In this document: positions 45,022 to 57,490 of the stretch, piece after piece | Numbering within the stretch: the first letter of the stretch is position 1 | Layout: the number at the start of each line of letters is the position of its first letter | From: Aurelia coerulea | Lineage: Eukaryota; Cnidaria; Scyphozoa; Semaeostomeae; Ulmaridae | Reading direction: 5' to 3' | DNA length: 64,000 bases | NCBI GenBank assembly: GCA_039566865.1 | Contig: CM076957.1 | Location: 9,247,896-9,311,895, forward strand | Notes under the pieces: generated by a model | What the model was told of the DNA's origin: nothing | Seen by the model: only the letters and a program-made list of their open reading frames with translations | The model's database searches: none | Position numbers and translations under genes: made by a program

Positions 45022-45580
45022 GTATGTCTTTCACAAATATTTATTCATTTGCTTGTTTTGCTTTTTTATTAGGGAAGATGTCAATGAAATTTTCAAATGT
45101 CTCATAGCAGTAAAATATAGAGCAGTTAATACCAGTTGTCAGATCTTTTCTCAATTTATACTAGCAAGTAATTGATTTGTGCTGCACTGCAGCTGAAAAT
45201 CTTTAAAATGGGCTCGGGGAACGAAAGTTGACATGGCGCGCATAACTGAACATGCAGTGAGCATTTGATGGTTTCCGCCAATGATATTCCTGTAAAACAG
45301 ACTCACATTTACTGCGTTCAGGGTTGACGTCAAGAAGTCATCCATTGTTGTCCACTCATGGTAAAAATTTTTTTTGCGCATGCAGGAGGAACAAAGGACA
45401 ACACCTTTATTAGCCTACGCTTAGACCCATTATCCCAAAGGAGGAAGGGTCTACGAAACAAAGAGCAAAGGCTTGCTACGGCCGCCCAATTAATCATCTA
45501 ATCCCCTTTTCAAATGATTTATGAAACGCGTTAAAACCATACAAAGCTAGGGTTTAGGAAGGGTATATGGTTATACACTC
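45022..45580. other. Start of next ALDH intron; nothing recognised
   Basis: After the donor GTATGT no further exon is recognised. A minus-strand open frame (45151-45381) has no domain. Confidence 0.45.
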
Positions 45581-45587
45581 ACAGAAA

Positions 45588-45853
45588 AAGGTGGTCTTTA
45601 AAGTACCTTTTAGGGTACTTGAGCAAAATACATATTTGGAACCCCTAAAGGTACTTTGAAGTACCCCTACCGAGGGGTACTTTCAAGTACCCCAAGGTAT
45701 GGTAATTCAGAATACCCTTAAAGGTACTTCAGAATACCCCTGATGGTATTCCTAATTGTACTTCAAAGAACCCCTGAAGGTATTTCAGAGTACTACTAAA
45801 GGTACTTCAGAGAACCCCTGAAGGTACTTCAGAGTACTACTAAAGGTATTTCT
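45588..45853. repeat. 23-bp tandem array, left part
   Basis: Units such as AAGGTACTTCAGAGAACCCCT and AAAGGTACTTCAGAGTACTAC repeat with changes. The first units are more diverged (AGTACCCC and GGTACTTTCAAG). The array is split by a LINE at 45854-47318 and continues at 47319. Confidence 0.85.
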
Positions 45854-47318
45854 GTTGAATTAACATTTTCAAGGAAAAAGATCGAAATTGATCATCCAGT
45901 GATTCTTTTTAACAACGTACCTGTCAAGAAAGTAAATGAACATAAACATTTAGGAATTATCCTGGACTCAAAGCTGTCTTTCTCAGCTCATATCAAATCA
46001 GCGATCTCTAAAACGAGAAAGGGCATTGGTTTGCTATAATATCTCTCCAAATACTTGCCAAGGCATACCCTAAATGAATTATATAAGCTCTATGTTCGAC
46101 CCCACCTAGACTATGGTGATGCCATTTACCATATTCCTGCCAAAGTATGTGAATTCAGTCAACATATTATCATACCAAATTTAATGGAAAAGCTAGAGTC
46201 CGTACAGTATTCTGCTGCCTTAGCTGTGTCAGGTACATGGAGGGGAACATCTCGAGAGAAGCTGTACGCAGAGCTTGGTTGGGAGTCACTGAGTTCCCGA
46301 AGATGGAGTAGACGCCTTACCTTGTTCTACAAGTTTATAAATAATCTTAGTCCTGAGTATACAGTTGATCCAATTCCGCCTCTTCATCAGTCGCAGTACC
46401 GTCTCCGCGGACAGGATGTCGTTGGGCGATTAAAGGCAAGGACAGAAAAATTCAAGTCTTCCTTCTATCCAAACTGTTTATGCGAATGGAATAAGCTGGA
46501 GCCTGAATTGAGACTTGCACCTTCTATTGCTGTTTTTAAGAAAAAGCTCTTATCAATAATCCGCCCCCCTGCAAAATCTGTCTTTGGAATTCACGATCCC
46601 ATAGGATTATCCTACCTTTCACAACTCAGGGTCGGTCTCAGCAAGTTAAATCTCCATAAATTCAAGCATAACTTCAGAGATACCATAAACCCAATGTGCC
46701 CAACAGGCGATGGCATTGAAGACACGGAGCACTTTTTGTTGCTCTGCCCTTCTTTTGATGTTCAACGACAAAATCTTCTCGCTGGAATTGTTGAATTATT
46801 ACGACCATATGTACAAATCACCAATCTTTCAAATCATTCTTTGATGCAGCTTTTATTGTCTGGTGATGAAGACCTTTCTATTGAGTTGAACAGAAATGTA
46901 CTCGAATTAACTTTACGCTTCATCCACGAAACTGGTCGGTTTGATTAAGATCTATTAAGAAATCAGCTATGCACTAAGCAATCACCAAGTCCCGTATCGT
47001 TAGTGTTTCTTTTCCTTGTAAATTCTGTTTCACATCAGATGGTCAGGCATTTTACTTACCTAAGTCTACACCAAATTAGTTGCACTCGTTGCATCAACAA
47101 ATTTATCGCAACACTGACCTGACATCTGGAGTGAAACTGAATCTAGCATAGTATCCTTTAATTTATAAATGTTCGTAGTGTGACTGTATACGGTTTAACG
47201 TTTCGTGTTTTTAGATATTGGCCATGGGGTAGTCATAGTCTTTCGCTCCCCATGGTATCGTACCTGTAGTGTCGTATAGAGTATCCTGTAAAATTTAATA
47301 TTTTAATAAAAAAAAAAG
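45854..47318 (+). mobile_element. Group 4 LINE, 5'-truncated, inserted in the array
   Basis: The coding part (45854-46948) is in one frame with a single TAA at 46036-46038: KHLGIILDSKLSFSAHI, then LYKLYVRPHLDYGDAIYH, SAALAVSGTWRGTSREKLY, ELGWESLSSRRWSRRL, and a Cys/His cluster (CPTGDGIEDTEHFLLLC) before the stop at 46946-46948. The RT catalytic blocks are lost by 5' truncation. A 3' UTR and an A-run (47308-47318) follow. AAAGGTATTTC just left and AAAGGTGTTCC just right look like a target duplication of about 11 bp, although the array's own repetition makes that less certain. Confidence 0.85.
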
Positions 47319-47530
47319 GTGTTCCACAGCAACTCTAAAGGTACTTCAGAGAAACCCTAAAGGTACTTCATAGTATTCCTAAAGGTACTTCAAAGAACCC
47401 CTGGAGGTATTTCAGAATACTACTAAAGGTACTTCAAAGAGCCCCTAAAGGTACTTAAGAGTACTACTAAAGGTATTTCACAGCAACTCTAAAGGTACTT
47501 CAGAGAACTCCTAAAGGTACTTCAAAATAG
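47319..47530. repeat. 23-bp tandem array, right part
   Basis: The units continue (CTAAAGGTACTTCAGAGAA, AAAGGTATTTCACAGCAAC) with the same orientation as the left part. The array ends at ATAGGCCATTTGTATTCACC. Confidence 0.85.
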
Positions 47531-47670
47531 GCCATTTGTATTCACCGGCATTGGAATACTGCCATCGGATTGGAACTGGCATTGGCATTGGAATTGGCAT
47601 CGATATTGCATAAGTGCTATGGGGCATGCAAAACTAGCCAGAGGGTCCGTGACAGTAATTTGTATGAGTC
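47531..47670. repeat. GGCATT-rich flank of the array
   Basis: A (GGCATT/GGAATT)n stretch is followed by GCATGCAAAACTAG. The same flank occurs inverted at about 57495-57635, where it borders the other end of a related array. Confidence 0.7.
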
Positions 47671-48542
47671 TAAATCAATGCTAGCCTGATAACCAGACCC
47701 GATTTCAAAGGAAATAGTGGTCTGTTAAACACCGCCGTAAAGCTTGTTCAAGCCTCGTTTTGATATTGCTCAGAATCCAAGGTTTTGATGGAACTTTATG
47801 CGAATAGTTTGTTGATATTTGTAAAGAAACCAATTATCCAATATGTAGTTCTTTGAAAATTTTCTGAAAAAGGAATATTGCAGTTTCAATCAAGGGCGCC
47901 TACCTTGAAGGAAGTGTGTTTATTCACGGTACTTTACGCGGTGTCCTATGACCCAGTCCTGTTAATCTTTGTATATCATAATAAACTGAGGGGTATGCAA
48001 CTTCTGCAGATAAACCAATCAGCGAGCAGGATCTCAAGAGAAGATTATCACCAGCGCGTTCTATCCGTTGTGGTTTCGGTCAAGCAAAATTGTTTACATA
48101 AGCCTTTGTTCAACCAGATGTGAAAAGTGACACCGTGTGCAAACTAGGGGGTCGCGTGAAAAAGTCAATCCTCAAGATTATTGGAGGACGAGCGTAGTAC
48201 CTGAGAATAACAATCAATACACGTTTTTATAAGCAACGGCTTTCAAGAAAGTTTACCTGCACCTCCAGAAAGTTAAGAAACCATGATAAATAGAAGAGGT
48301 CAAGTTCCAAGTTAATAAATATTTTTCAAATGCATTCTTCATTCAAATTCTACAGTTTCCTTTCATGCACAAGGCAAATCCTTAGCCTAATTGAGAATTT
48401 AAACTTATTAAACGCTTGCATGCTATTGAACCAATTCTTCCTTTATGTTATGCTACTTTGAATGAAAAAAGTACTTGCAAAATCAATATTTCAACAACAA
48501 AACGGTTAATTTAAACAACTTTGCTTACCTCAGTTTGGACTT

Positions 48543-48632
48543 GCCCCAAGTCTCTTCCGCGAAAATAAAACCAAAATATATACCTCTGCCCCAAGTCTCT
48601 TCCGCAAAAATAAAACCAAAATATATCCCAAG
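48543..48632. repeat. 45-bp tandem duplication
   Basis: CCCCAAGTCTCTTCCGC followed by AAAATAAAACCAAAATATAT occurs twice with a 45-bp period. It lies inside the 47.7-49.6 kb element. Confidence 0.9.
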
Positions 48633-49182
48633 TCAAGTCAGACGACTACAGACACTGCGTGACAATAAGCGAACAACCAGCTGCAAAATTTCTTAGCAGT
48701 GCCAACCCCCAGTTCAATTTACCGAAAGTTTTGTTTACTGGCCATAGCAACGGGCTCTGACCACAGCAACGTGTAACGTGCTTGTGAGAAAAGTGAACAA
48801 TGGAGTTAGGAAAAGTTTCATACCCCTAAGTTTTTCTTGTTACTGGGATTTTCAAATTCTAACGTCTGTTAGAGTTGACCAATCAAAAATCACGCTGTCT
48901 GATTCCCTGTGGCCAGATCGTATAACAGTTGATATCGTGTTTCATAACACCGAAATTTGAAACCACAAACTTATTCATACGTCATCTTGACCTTGAGAGG
49001 ACTGACTCTGTGTACTCCTGGGTCACGGTACGGTTTTAGGACACTCTCTGTACTGGGTCACAGGACACCCATTACTCTACAGTACTGGGAATAAACACAC
49101 TTCCTACAAGGTAGGCGCCCTTGTTTCAATACGACATGATTACTTGTTATTCCGCCTTGCATAGAAGTCTAATCTCGGCAGA

Positions 49183-49440
49183 CAGTTGGATTGCACACCC
49201 TTGGGTCAGAGATTAAATTTCTATGCAAGGTAGAACAAAGAGTAATTAAGTCATAAATATCAAAGGACTATACGGATAAATGATTTGTTTACAAAAATCA
49301 ACAAATTATTCGCAGTTGGATTGCACACCCTTGGGCCCTTGGGTCAGAGATTAAATCTCTATGCAAGGTAGAACAGAGAGTAATTTAGTCATAAATATCA
49401 CAGGACTACACAGATAAATGGTTTGTTTACAAAAATCAAC
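49183..49440. repeat. About 130-bp tandem duplication
   Basis: Two copies run from CAGTTGGATTGCACACCC to the end of AAATCAACAAATTATTCGCA. The second has an extra TTGGGCCC. It lies inside the same TIR element, close to its right end. Confidence 0.85.
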
Positions 49441-49789
49441 AAATTATTCGCATAAATTTCCATCAAAACCTTGGATTCTGAGCAATATTAAAACGAGGCT
49501 TGAACAAGCTTTAGGGCGGTGTTTAACAGACCACTTATCTATTTTGAAATTGGGGTCTGGTTATCAGGTTAAATCAATGCTAGACTTCTGACATAGGCTT
49601 CTTATGGCATAGGCTTTGGGCCTTGATGGGTTGCGGGTTTGGCCAATTTTTGCTCCCAGGGACTGAGGGCTTGATGCTCTTATGTTGGTTTTCGGGTTTC
49701 ACGATGCGTTACGGTTTTCGGGTTTTGGGACAATTTTATGCTCAGATCTTGGGTAATCCATTCACATCAGTCGGTTTTCCAGATCAATA

Positions 49790-51834
49790 TCGTTCGATTT
49801 GAACGTTGTTTTAGAATAGCTATGTGTATTAAAGAAATCCCTGGCTGCCCTTGGTATACATCAGAACTGAACAAGCTAAAACGTGAAAGAAGGAAAGCAG
49901 AATATAAATGGAGAAAATCTAAGTCTGAGCAAGATCATGAGGCATTCAAAAGATGCAGAAACAGATTCAGGAACAAATGTGAAATAAAGAAACTAGAGTA
50001 TTACAAAAATAAAATAGACAACTGTGAGGGTGACCAAAAGAAACTTTTCAAAGTTTTAGAATCATTAACAAGTAGGAAAGCAGACACTCTCTATCCTGAA
50101 CATTCATCTGTGGATGAATTAGCTAACAAGTTTGGTGAATTCTTCAAGGAAAAAATTGACAAAGTTAGGAATGATATCACAGAAATGCTGCAAAATGAAT
50201 ACCTAGGTGATCATAATAATTATGAAAACTGTGAGACTTTTAGCCACAATGAATTCAGAGAGTTTGCTGAGCTTGAGAGTGAACAAGTAAAGAAGTTAAT
50301 TTCAAAATGCTCTTCAAAATATTGTCAGTTGGATCCGGCACCCACATCAATTATAAAGGATTGCTTGGATATTCTGCTGCCATGTATCACAAAAATTATA
50401 AACTTGTCGCTACAGACTGGAAATTTTCCCTCAAATTGGAAATGTTCTCTTGTAATTCCACTCATGAAAAAAATTGGTCTTGATCTCATTTTTAAAAGTT
50501 ACAGACCAGTTAGTAATTTGCCATTCATTTCAAAGGTGGTGGAGTCTGCTGCAGTCAAACAGTATAGGGAATATTTAGAAACAAATGACCAAATGCCAAA
50601 AAGAAATGCTGCATACACAGAATACCATAGTACTGAGACTATCTTAACTAGAGTGCATTCAGATATTTTGAAAAATATGGATAACCAGAGGGTGTCCTTG
50701 TTAGTGCTGCTTGATTTAAGTGCTGCTTTTGACACCTTGGATGTGAACACCTTGCAGCAAATCTTTCAACATAAATTCAAGATCAGTGGTCAGGCAAGTC
50801 AGTGGTTTCAGTCATATTTTACAAACCGCAAACAAAGGATTTTGATTAAAGATGTGCTGTCAAATGAATTCGATGTAAAGTACGGTGTGCCACAGGGAAG
50901 CTGTGCAGGGCCAGTGATATTTCTATCTTATCTGTCATCGTTATATGATCTTATTGCTCAGTATGATGTTGATGTAGGTGGCTTTGCAGATGATAATCAG
51001 TTCTACATATCTTTCAAGCCTAACAGTGATAGTGAGGCTGAGGCATTAAATGAAATCACTAATTGTATTGGTGCTGTAAGAAAATGGATGCTACAGCATA
51101 AACTAAGAATCAATGATGACAAAACTGAGCTCATTATCATTGGTAGTAAACAGTTGCCAAAAGTTTCTGTAGACAGCATACAAGTGGGTGAATGTACTGT
51201 TTCTCCAGTGCAGAAAGTAAGAAACCTAGGTGTCATCTTTGATGAAAACTTATCAATGAAAGATCATGTCAGCAATGTCTGTAAAAAAGGATTCTACCAA
51301 CTGTATAGACTACGGCAAGTCAGGAAATATTTCAACCGTAACACCTTTGAATGTTTAGTTCACGCCTTTGTGACATCACATATTGACTATGGTAATGCCA
51401 TGTTATTTGGACTGCCTGATGTCACCATTAAAAAGCTGCAGAGACTCCAACATGCAGCAGCTAGACTGATTTTAAACAGGAATTGGAGAGATAGTGCCAC
51501 AGAAATGTTGAAAGAATTACACTGGTTACCCATCAGGTATAGGATCTTGTATAAACTCTCGTTACTGGTGTTTAAATGCATAAACAATATTGGACAGGCC
51601 TATTTAAGGGAATTATTGATCAGTAAAAAAGCTCCTAGATCACTTCGATCAGCAAAGCTTTCCCTACTGGAAATCCCAAGAGTGAGAACTGAGACTTTTG
51701 GCAAGAGAGCATTTGAATATGCTGCACCTCATACCTGGAACTCTTTGCCTCTCAATATAAGACATTCCAAGGACATAACTAGTTTCAAGAAGGCAATAAA
51801 AACATATTTTTTTGAACAAGCATTTAATCTTTAA
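49790..51834 (+). CDS. CR1-like LINE reverse transcriptase, intact frame
   Basis: The open frame is about 680 residues once the vector-like first residues before 49810 are ignored. A basic linker (KRERRKAEYKWRK) and a pre-RT segment come first. The RT has SYRPVSNLPFISKVVE (fingers), LVLLDLSAAFDTLD (block A), YGVPQGSCAGPVIFLSYL (block B), VGGFADDNQFY (block C), and a C-terminal domain with DYGNAMLFGLP, AARLILNRN and LKELHWLPIRYRILYK, ending AAPHTWNSLPLNIR. There are no lesions. The endonuclease is missing by 5' truncation, so it cannot retrotranspose alone. It is sense to the host gene. Confidence 0.88.
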
Positions 51835-52005
51835 GTTTCTTTTTTATTGTAAAATACTGTAATTTTTGGCATCTTTATTGTAATTTTAATAGTTTTTGAT
51901 TTGATGTAACTTTAGGGACTTTGACCTATAAACTGTATGCGCCGCAGAATATTGTGCAATATAGGGGCGCACTATAAAATCAACTATTTATTTATTATTT
52001 ATTTA
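51835..52005 (+). mobile_element. 3' UTR and (ATTT)n tail of CR1-like LINE
   Basis: After the stop there is an AT-rich UTR ending in ATTTATTTATTATTTATTTA (about 51986-52005), a simple-repeat tail. Confidence 0.7.
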
Positions 52006-52209
52006 TTTATAGCTATAAGGACTATTTTGAATATTTTTCAAAATTACAGGTATTTTCATATTTCAGGTCATTCGAGAGTGTGTTTTAGGCAGTAGAATAT
52101 GCTGCCATCAATTTTATGCTTCAGCAATGATGATTCTTGAAATGAACCAAACTTTTGACGTTGAACCAGAGTAGTCGCTCAATAAGGGTACTAAGTGAAC
52201 GAATTATAC

Positions 52210-55200
52210 CACACCCGACAACACCAAGCCTGAATTCTGACATCACTTCCGGCCTCTCTTGCAAGAAAGCTGTGGCGCGAAAGTAAAATTTTGTGATAAA
52301 TGGCGTCAGCAGGCGTCCCAAGTCTCCTAAAGCAAAATATCGAGATATAACGCAATAGCTGTATCTTCGCTCTTTCAAGTTCTTTGAGCATTTTGGACTC
52401 AGAGCTTCTTGGTTTTCCATATTTTTTAAAGGCCGTGGACAACTCTGTTTACAAACTCGGGATTCAGCACAGCAGGTAAGCAGACTTTATCATAAATTTA
52501 ACGTTTGTCCTTTGTTTCATGGAAATTTTGTTGAAAGTTTTGGATTCCTCGATGTCGTTTTGTCCTATTTTGCCACCTTTTCCCAATTGTTGACGAAATA
52601 AACTTGTCTTTTTCTCGTCTTGAACTTCGGCTTGCAGTTTCAAGAAAATGAACTTTTGTTGGCCTAGATTTAACGGAAATTTTTTAAACTCTAATATTTT
52701 CTAAACTAAGACAGGGATTCTCATTTTGGAGATATAACGCAATAGCTGTAAGCTTCTAGTTTCTAGAAATGTTGCCTGTTTTGCTGTAGCCTTTGCCGGT
52801 TTCCCACAATTTTCAAAGGCAATTGTTCCTCGAGAGCCATGACTATTCAATCTTCGTTAACTTTACGTGCTTCCTTTTACAAAGTTGTCTGCTTTTTAGT
52901 CAGAAAACAAACGTTAACCTTGGTTGAATGTATCACTTTCAAACTTAATCTGATGTTTTCAGAAATGAAATTATTTTAGAGTACTTGCTAGCTGTTTTGG
53001 CCACCAAAGCAATGAGAATAATAACAAAACTTTGACTTCACTCTCAGAGAACTTTTCGTCGGGTTTGGCCTAAATGTAAACAAACATAAAGTTGCATTGT
53101 TGCGTATTTTCTTCAAGACCAATGGGGAAGCTCTGACCTAGAAATAGGAGATTTGCTACCTAAAACAATGTTATCAAGGTTATCTTGTACAAAAAATCAT
53201 CAGCTTTGGATATTTTGCCTATAAATACGATAGCTTATTGCAATTATTTGCCCTTAAAGCTGTTTTCTTTTTCTTGAGCAGGGTATCACTGCTCTGATTT
53301 ATGTTTGCAAAGACATCTCCTATTTTGGTTTGCTGCTCTTTTTTGTACATGCAATTCTCTATGAGACAAAGTGAAATTTGCTATTCAGCAAACGTTTTTA
53401 GTAGGAGGAAATAATATTGTCTCTGTTTTATTTTAGGACCCAAACAGAACAAGATTGTCTTTTACCAATCAAGCCCAACCTTGAAGCAGCATTTGACAAC
53501 AACCACAAAAGACTGCAATTCTTGCTTTTTCAATGCCTGAAGACTGATGCAAAACTGATGGAACATGACTGTTGCAAACAAAGCATTCAATGAAAAACGA
53601 TATTATGATATATCAAAAAATTTGAATAATCCAATAATTGATACTCTGATGATTTTGCTCTGATGATAGGAAGGTGGTAAGATAATAGCAATTGAATCAT
53701 CACAAAATTGAAATTTGAATGCTTCCAATACTGAAACAGTCTGAAACTTATTCTTAATTTGGTCTGCAAAGACAATATTGTTCTGATTAGTTTTAGAGAG
53801 AGTACCCCCATCCCATTGAGAATAATGGGATTCTTTTGCTTTCTTCTCATAAAAAATGTTCCTTTCCACTCGATTTTGCCAATGAGATATGGGTACCAAC
53901 CAGCTACCAGTGTAAAAGGTACGAGGTTTGGAGGGTTGGTATTGTCTAGCCATCAAACATTTTCTCTGGCCAAAGCTGGATCACATATCTTGGCGGTAAC
54001 TTTGTATTTTCACATACCAGAAATTTACCTTCTATAGGGTCTGCAGGGGTAACCCTGGGATAAAATGGGTAAGAGGACAAATGTGACAAAATTTGGTAAA
54101 GATCATGAATCACATAGTTTCAATTTCTTTAGCTGCAATTTTTTGAAATAGCCTAAATTGGCATTATGGATACACCACTTTCCTGCACCAATACTACTCA
54201 TTTGACCCCAGCCTACCCATTTTACCCCATGCAGATCCTTATCTGTTGCCTTTTTATCCACTAAAACCCAATTCACCAAATTTTACCTGGCCACACTCTT
54301 GATAATTTTAATCAGAGATTTTTGAACAAAACTACCAGGTGACAAAAAGTAAAAAGTCCTAACCAAGAATTCGAATTTTCATGGTTTTTGTGGGCATTTG
54401 TGAAATCACTCGAGGAGAAATAGTAACAGGTCATGACCTGAGATCTAACTTCTGGTTGTACATACGATAGCTGGCACTTGATTCTACTTGAAGATCAAGG
54501 GTAACTTAATGATTGCCTGCCAAATAATACGCTTCCAAGTGATATTTAAGATGAAAAATTAGAGCAAATAAAACGACAAAAAACTTGTTTGTTCAGGAGC
54601 TGCATCTCATGAAAAATATGCACCCAAATCAGTTGTAGATATAAAATTGCTCACACAATGTTGCATAGGGTCTGCAGGGGTAAAATGGATAGACTGAGGG
54701 TAAAATGGGCAAATGTTGACAGCTGGAAAACAGAAAATGTTTTTCTAGTAAGTTAACTTTCACAAAACAACATCAAGGAGGGTGGTTCAAAAGCTTTCAC
54801 ATTTTTGAGAATTGTATTCAATTTATTTGCCTTCCCATTTACCCAAAGCTCGCCCGTTTTACCATGTAGCCCCTACTGCCATGCTTATGCATGAGTTTCT
54901 GAAAATTACCAAAAAAGCAGTTACTGCCGTTGTCCATTCAGAAATAGTCATTGTAATTTCGATAGCTGTAGCCTAAATTAGCTGCTTCTTCTTGGCTCTT
55001 TCTTTCTGTCCGGTTGGAGACTTATTTGAAAATATGTAAGCATCTCTAACAAAGAACCCAGATCTTGTCCTTCACTGGCAGTAAAAGGATCGCTAGTGCT
55101 CTGCATATTGGTTTATTGCTTCGTTTCGTTCAGAATTAAAAAGTTTTCTTGAAAGCAAGCAGCAAACAGACCACGCCGCTTCAAAACAAATTCTACGATC

Positions 55201-56888
55201 TATCATCATCATCATCATCATCATCAAATTACGCTATTACGTCAGTCCCTGACATTGCGAGCCTGATAATTCCACTCCAAGTGTTTCTATTATTTGCTAG
55301 TTTCTTTAATTTGTTTGTGTCTTTTACATTCAGGCCTTGTCCTCCTAGATCTTTATCGATGAGGCCTAACCAAGTGAGTTTTGGTTTGCCTTTCGGTTTC
55401 TTCACAGGTCTTAGTGCTTCATATAGGGCTCGTTTGGCTGGTGTTTCCTCTGGCAGTCTGAGCAAATGTCCTAGCCAGCTTAATCTTCTCCTCTTAATTT
55501 CTTTGCTCCACTTTTCTACTTTTGTTATATCATAAAGATTCTGATTTGAGATAATTCTGGGCCATCTTATCTTTATTATTCTCCTTAGTTGTTTCCTTTG
55601 AAAAATATCTATCTGTTCTTCTTGGGCTTTTGTTAAGGTCCAGAGTTCACAGTTGTAGAGAAATACACTAGTAACATATGTATCAAATACTTTAATCTTT
55701 GTATCTATGTTCAATCTCTTGGATTCTATCATGTGTTTCAGCTTGTTACAGGTGTGTATGGCTAGTCCTTTTCTTCTGGTAATGTCTGACTGTGTTTCCA
55801 GCAGACTTCCTAGGTATTTGCGTTTTTCCACTCTTCACTTCCATTCCTTGTTATTTTATACTCCTCTGTTTTTTCTCTATTAACATTTAAATTTCTCTCC
55901 TTGAGTTTGCTTGGTATTTGATTTTTGTACTTTTCTATGATGTAATCTGAATCTGATATGTAGCTTATATCATCTCGTACTGTTGGCTTAATTCAAAGTG
56001 ATTATTTTTCGGTCTTGTGTAAGTGTGATCTTTAAGGTGGTGTGGTAATAGTTCTTCGGCTGCTACTGCGGGTCTAGCATAACTATGATCTTCATTTCTG
56101 GGTGGTTTAAGGGCTTGCGCAAGATATAGAATGAAAAGTACTGGGCTTAGACAGTCTCCTTGTGGTACGCCAATATTTGTTTTGAAAGTTTTACCTTTTT
56201 CCTTGTTGATCTTAACTTGCAATTCCACATCTTTTATAAGAATACTGATCATGTGCAACTCATCCTCATCCAGCATTTCTTTGAGATCTTCATACAGAGT
56301 GGCTCTTTGCACTGTTTTACTCATGCTTTGCTACAAATGCTTTACTCATATCTAAGAGCAATAGATGTGTAGTGTATGTTTTAGATGTGATTGCTTTTTC
56401 TGCTAGTGTTTTGAAACTAAATACCATCTGTGTTGTGCTTCTTCCTTCTTTGTATGCTGCCTGACTTAGTGGAATCTTTTCTTGGAAATGTTCTGATGTT
56501 CTCCTATGTATGCATATTACATTCTCTACGATCTATGGCATGTTCTAAATGTCATGGTTTTTCAAGGCGCTGCTTACGTCACCAAAAACAATGAATTCGA
56601 AAAATTTGCCCAAATACGGATGAAAATCTCTTAAAATAAGACCATCACTCCTGTCAAATTGCGTGGAGTTTACCAGGAAGTTTAAATCAAAACGATTTTT
56701 AGTTTTAAAGATTTCTTAGATAAATTCACTACCTTTTAAGATTAAATTAACGCGGAAAAATCACACCGCATCACTGCAAGAAACGTTCAAAGTCGTCGAA
56801 AATATTCACTTCCGGTCATTTTCCTATACATTTGTATAGGGGCTTCAAAGCGAGGCTGAACTCCTCGAGAAAGGTGTTGCCGGGCGTA
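52210..56888 (-). mobile_element. TIR DNA transposon, copy B (with nested RTE-like LINE)
   Basis: This is the inverted counterpart of 16774-19261. The left end is CACACCCGACAACACC and the right end GGTGTTGCCGGGCGT. Corresponding sequence lies along both, including the frames 52420-52200 and 53750-53600. It keeps about 1 kb (about 53770-54850) that copy A lacks, and it contains a 1.3-kb LINE insertion (55204-56525). TTATAC and ATATAC flank the ends, a candidate imperfect 6-bp duplication. In the extra kilobase no transposase motif is recognisable. The longest frame (53956-53603, minus) has SHWQNRVERNIFYEKK and no known domain. Confidence 0.82.
55204..56525 (-). pseudogene. RTE-like LINE insertion
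   Basis: The minus strand reads IPLSQAAYKEGRSTTQMVF and LLLDMSKAF (block A, about 56350), IGVPQGDCLSPVLFILYL (block B, about 56170), a degenerate block C in another frame (RDDISYISDSDYI, about 55960), then KYLGSLLETQSDITRRKGLA, YNCELWTLTKAQEEQID and RRRLSWLGHLLRLPEETP. The SDITRR and LGHLLR features and the (GAT)n tail (55201-55225) fit the RTE clade. It has frameshifts and is 5'-truncated. CTACGATCTAT stands on both sides (55193-55203, 56526-56536), and the DNA transposon copy A shows the empty site. Confidence 0.85.
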
Positions 56889-57490
56889 TATACGTAACTT
56901 CACGATCAAACTAACAACTTTTACTTTCAAATTAAGTATAAGTTCACGAAATTCAAAGATATTCAAGGTTCAAAACTTCAAGCTCTGATGAACTTTTAAT
57001 CATGAACAGCTCTGTTTTGTCTTTAACGTAAAATCCACGGAAGGGGGGTACATAACATGTTCAGGGTAATGGTATGTGCCACCCACATGGGTGTGTTCTT
57101 GTGCCCAACTTTCTTTAAACAACATTCTCTAAACAAGGGTCATTTTCGGCAGATTTTCCATTTGTTAGTTGGGTTTCGCCGAAAGTTGCAAAAATAGTTA
57201 CAAATGTGGAGTTTTCCGAAAAATTCTTCATAAATCTGGGTACCAAGGCAAGCTTCAGTAATTAGAAGAGGGTACATTTCTGAAAACAAGTCGTGTACCG
57301 CTCCAGCCGGGGTAAAGTCAGAAATCTAATCTAATGTTAGCTCAGTTCAAAGTGTTCCTATAAAATCGTAATTGAGCAATTCAGGTATGCTCTTATGGGA
57401 TTTAAAACTCTCCGTATAATATCAGTAATCCTCATTCATAATACTCAAATCCATTAACGTTAGATAATTGGGAATGCATGAATAGAGACT
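56889..57490. other. Nothing recognised
   Basis: There are no motifs apart from a few short AT-rich open frames. Confidence 0.4.

Larger units (their letters stand above)
47685..49569. mobile_element. TIR element with apparent 14-bp target duplication
   Basis: The ends are inverted repeats of about 150 bp: CCTGATAACCAGACCC onwards on the left, and its counterpart GGTCTGGTTATCAGG on the right. Shared inner words are GTGGTCTGTTAAACACCGCC, CTTGTTCAAGCCTCGTTTT and CTCAGAATCCAAGG. TAAATCAATGCTAG lies directly outside on both sides (47671-47684; 49570-49583, with one extra T before it). The interior holds a 45-bp and a 130-bp tandem duplication and no transposase. Confidence 0.8.
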
